Assembly: GCA_031275285.1 (NCBI GenBank)
Contig: JAISOY010000203.1
Coordinates: 1 to 64,000, forward strand
DNA length: 64,000 nt
DNA from: Bacteroidales bacterium
GTDB lineage: Bacteria; Bacteroidota; Bacteroidia; Bacteroidales; UBA4181
Direction of reading: 5' to 3'
The notes beneath the pieces were generated by a model that worked only from the letters and a program-made list of their open reading frames with translations, was not told where the DNA came from and did not search any database. Below are positions 63,887-64,000 of this stretch, one piece after another. The translations under genes were made by a program, and so were the position numbers. Every line of letters starts with the position of its first letter. Position 1 is the first letter of the stretch.

Positions 63887-64000
63887 CTATGCTCTTTTCT
63901 GCATGGTGTCCAACCAATCTGATAAGGTGCTCTCACTCTTTTCCCAGATGATCTCAGAAAGTTCATCTGAACTTACTCCAAGATGTTCTGAGTAAAACCC
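63887..64000 (-). CDS. Second single-HTH AraC-like microprotein (5' end missing)
   Basis: The last 37 residues of a minus-strand gene whose start lies past the right edge. GFYSEHLGVSSDELSEI and LSDWLDTMQKRA align position for position with GFYAEQLGISPVELSDI and PSEWVKEMRKRA of the neighbour, and the stop falls at the same place. The start is outside the window, so a longer N-terminal domain cannot be excluded. The gap to the next gene is 40 bp, so the two are probably cotranscribed. Confidence 0.6.
   Translation of the reverse strand, partial: GFYSEHLGVSSDELSEIIWEKSESTLSDWLDTMQKRA

Overview
This 64 kb window looks like the chromosome of a member of the Bacteroidota, most likely order Bacteroidales. 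The support is direct: start regions often carry the phylum-specific -7 box TAnnTTTG, with an upstream TTTG at the right spacing in two cases, and recognisable ribosome-binding sites are scarce. Family content also fits: GWxTD and BACON domain proteins, lipoproteins with acidic export signals, NhaD, a PorT-like beta-barrel pair, YidC with a long periplasmic domain, and many secreted glycoside hydrolases. Genus cannot be fixed from this sequence.

Region 1-22.3 kb is conserved housekeeping. A partial secreted protein enters from the left edge. nagB and prmC diverge from overlapping promoters. On the minus strand follow the cluster DUF349 protein-pyrG-yidC, the pair GWxTD lipoprotein-rlmB, sufB without sufC or sufD, and a tight cluster exbB-exbD-tonB-like-RNA methyltransferase-metallo-hydrolase, then nhaD. 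pgeF and typA-rseP lie on the plus strand.

Region 22.3-24.2 kb is AT-rich and gene-poor, with a decayed reading frame, a small membrane protein of unknown function and a DUF1003 protein.

Region 24.4-48.7 kb is a carbohydrate-degradation island. It encodes a DUF4965-type lipoprotein, a GH2 enzyme, three DUF1680-family proteins (one clear GH127), a tandem GH43 protein, a second GH43-like propeller, a Gfo/Idh/MocA lipoprotein and a GH78 alpha-L-rhamnosidase. A TraB/GumN lipoprotein and a BACON/Ig lipoprotein lie between them. No SusC/SusD pair or hybrid sensor is present, so this is a dispersed enzyme set rather than a classical PUL. The enzyme types point to an arabinose- and rhamnose-rich plant glycan such as pectic side chains or arabinogalactan (inference). 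Two adjacent paralogs of the ScdA/hemerythrin-like type lie inside the island.

Region 48.7-64 kb is mixed: an S41-like peptidase, a complete RND efflux operon (adaptor, pump, outer-membrane channel), an unknown acidic lipoprotein, an FMN-binding oxidase-like protein, an alpha/beta hydrolase, a decayed gene beside tRNA-Pro(GGG), a YejK-type nucleoid protein, a frameshifted membrane-protein gene, two PorT-like beta-barrels separated by a long imperfect inverted repeat, and two small one-HTH AraC-like proteins at the right edge.

The least ordinary signals are the pair of one-HTH AraC-like microproteins, the paired hemerythrin-like proteins that appear to have lost metal ligands, period-7 repeat arrays in several intergenic gaps, the 165-bp inverted-repeat segment between the two beta-barrel genes, and the decayed gene next to tRNA-Pro. 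I found no CRISPR array, intact insertion sequence or recognisable defence system.
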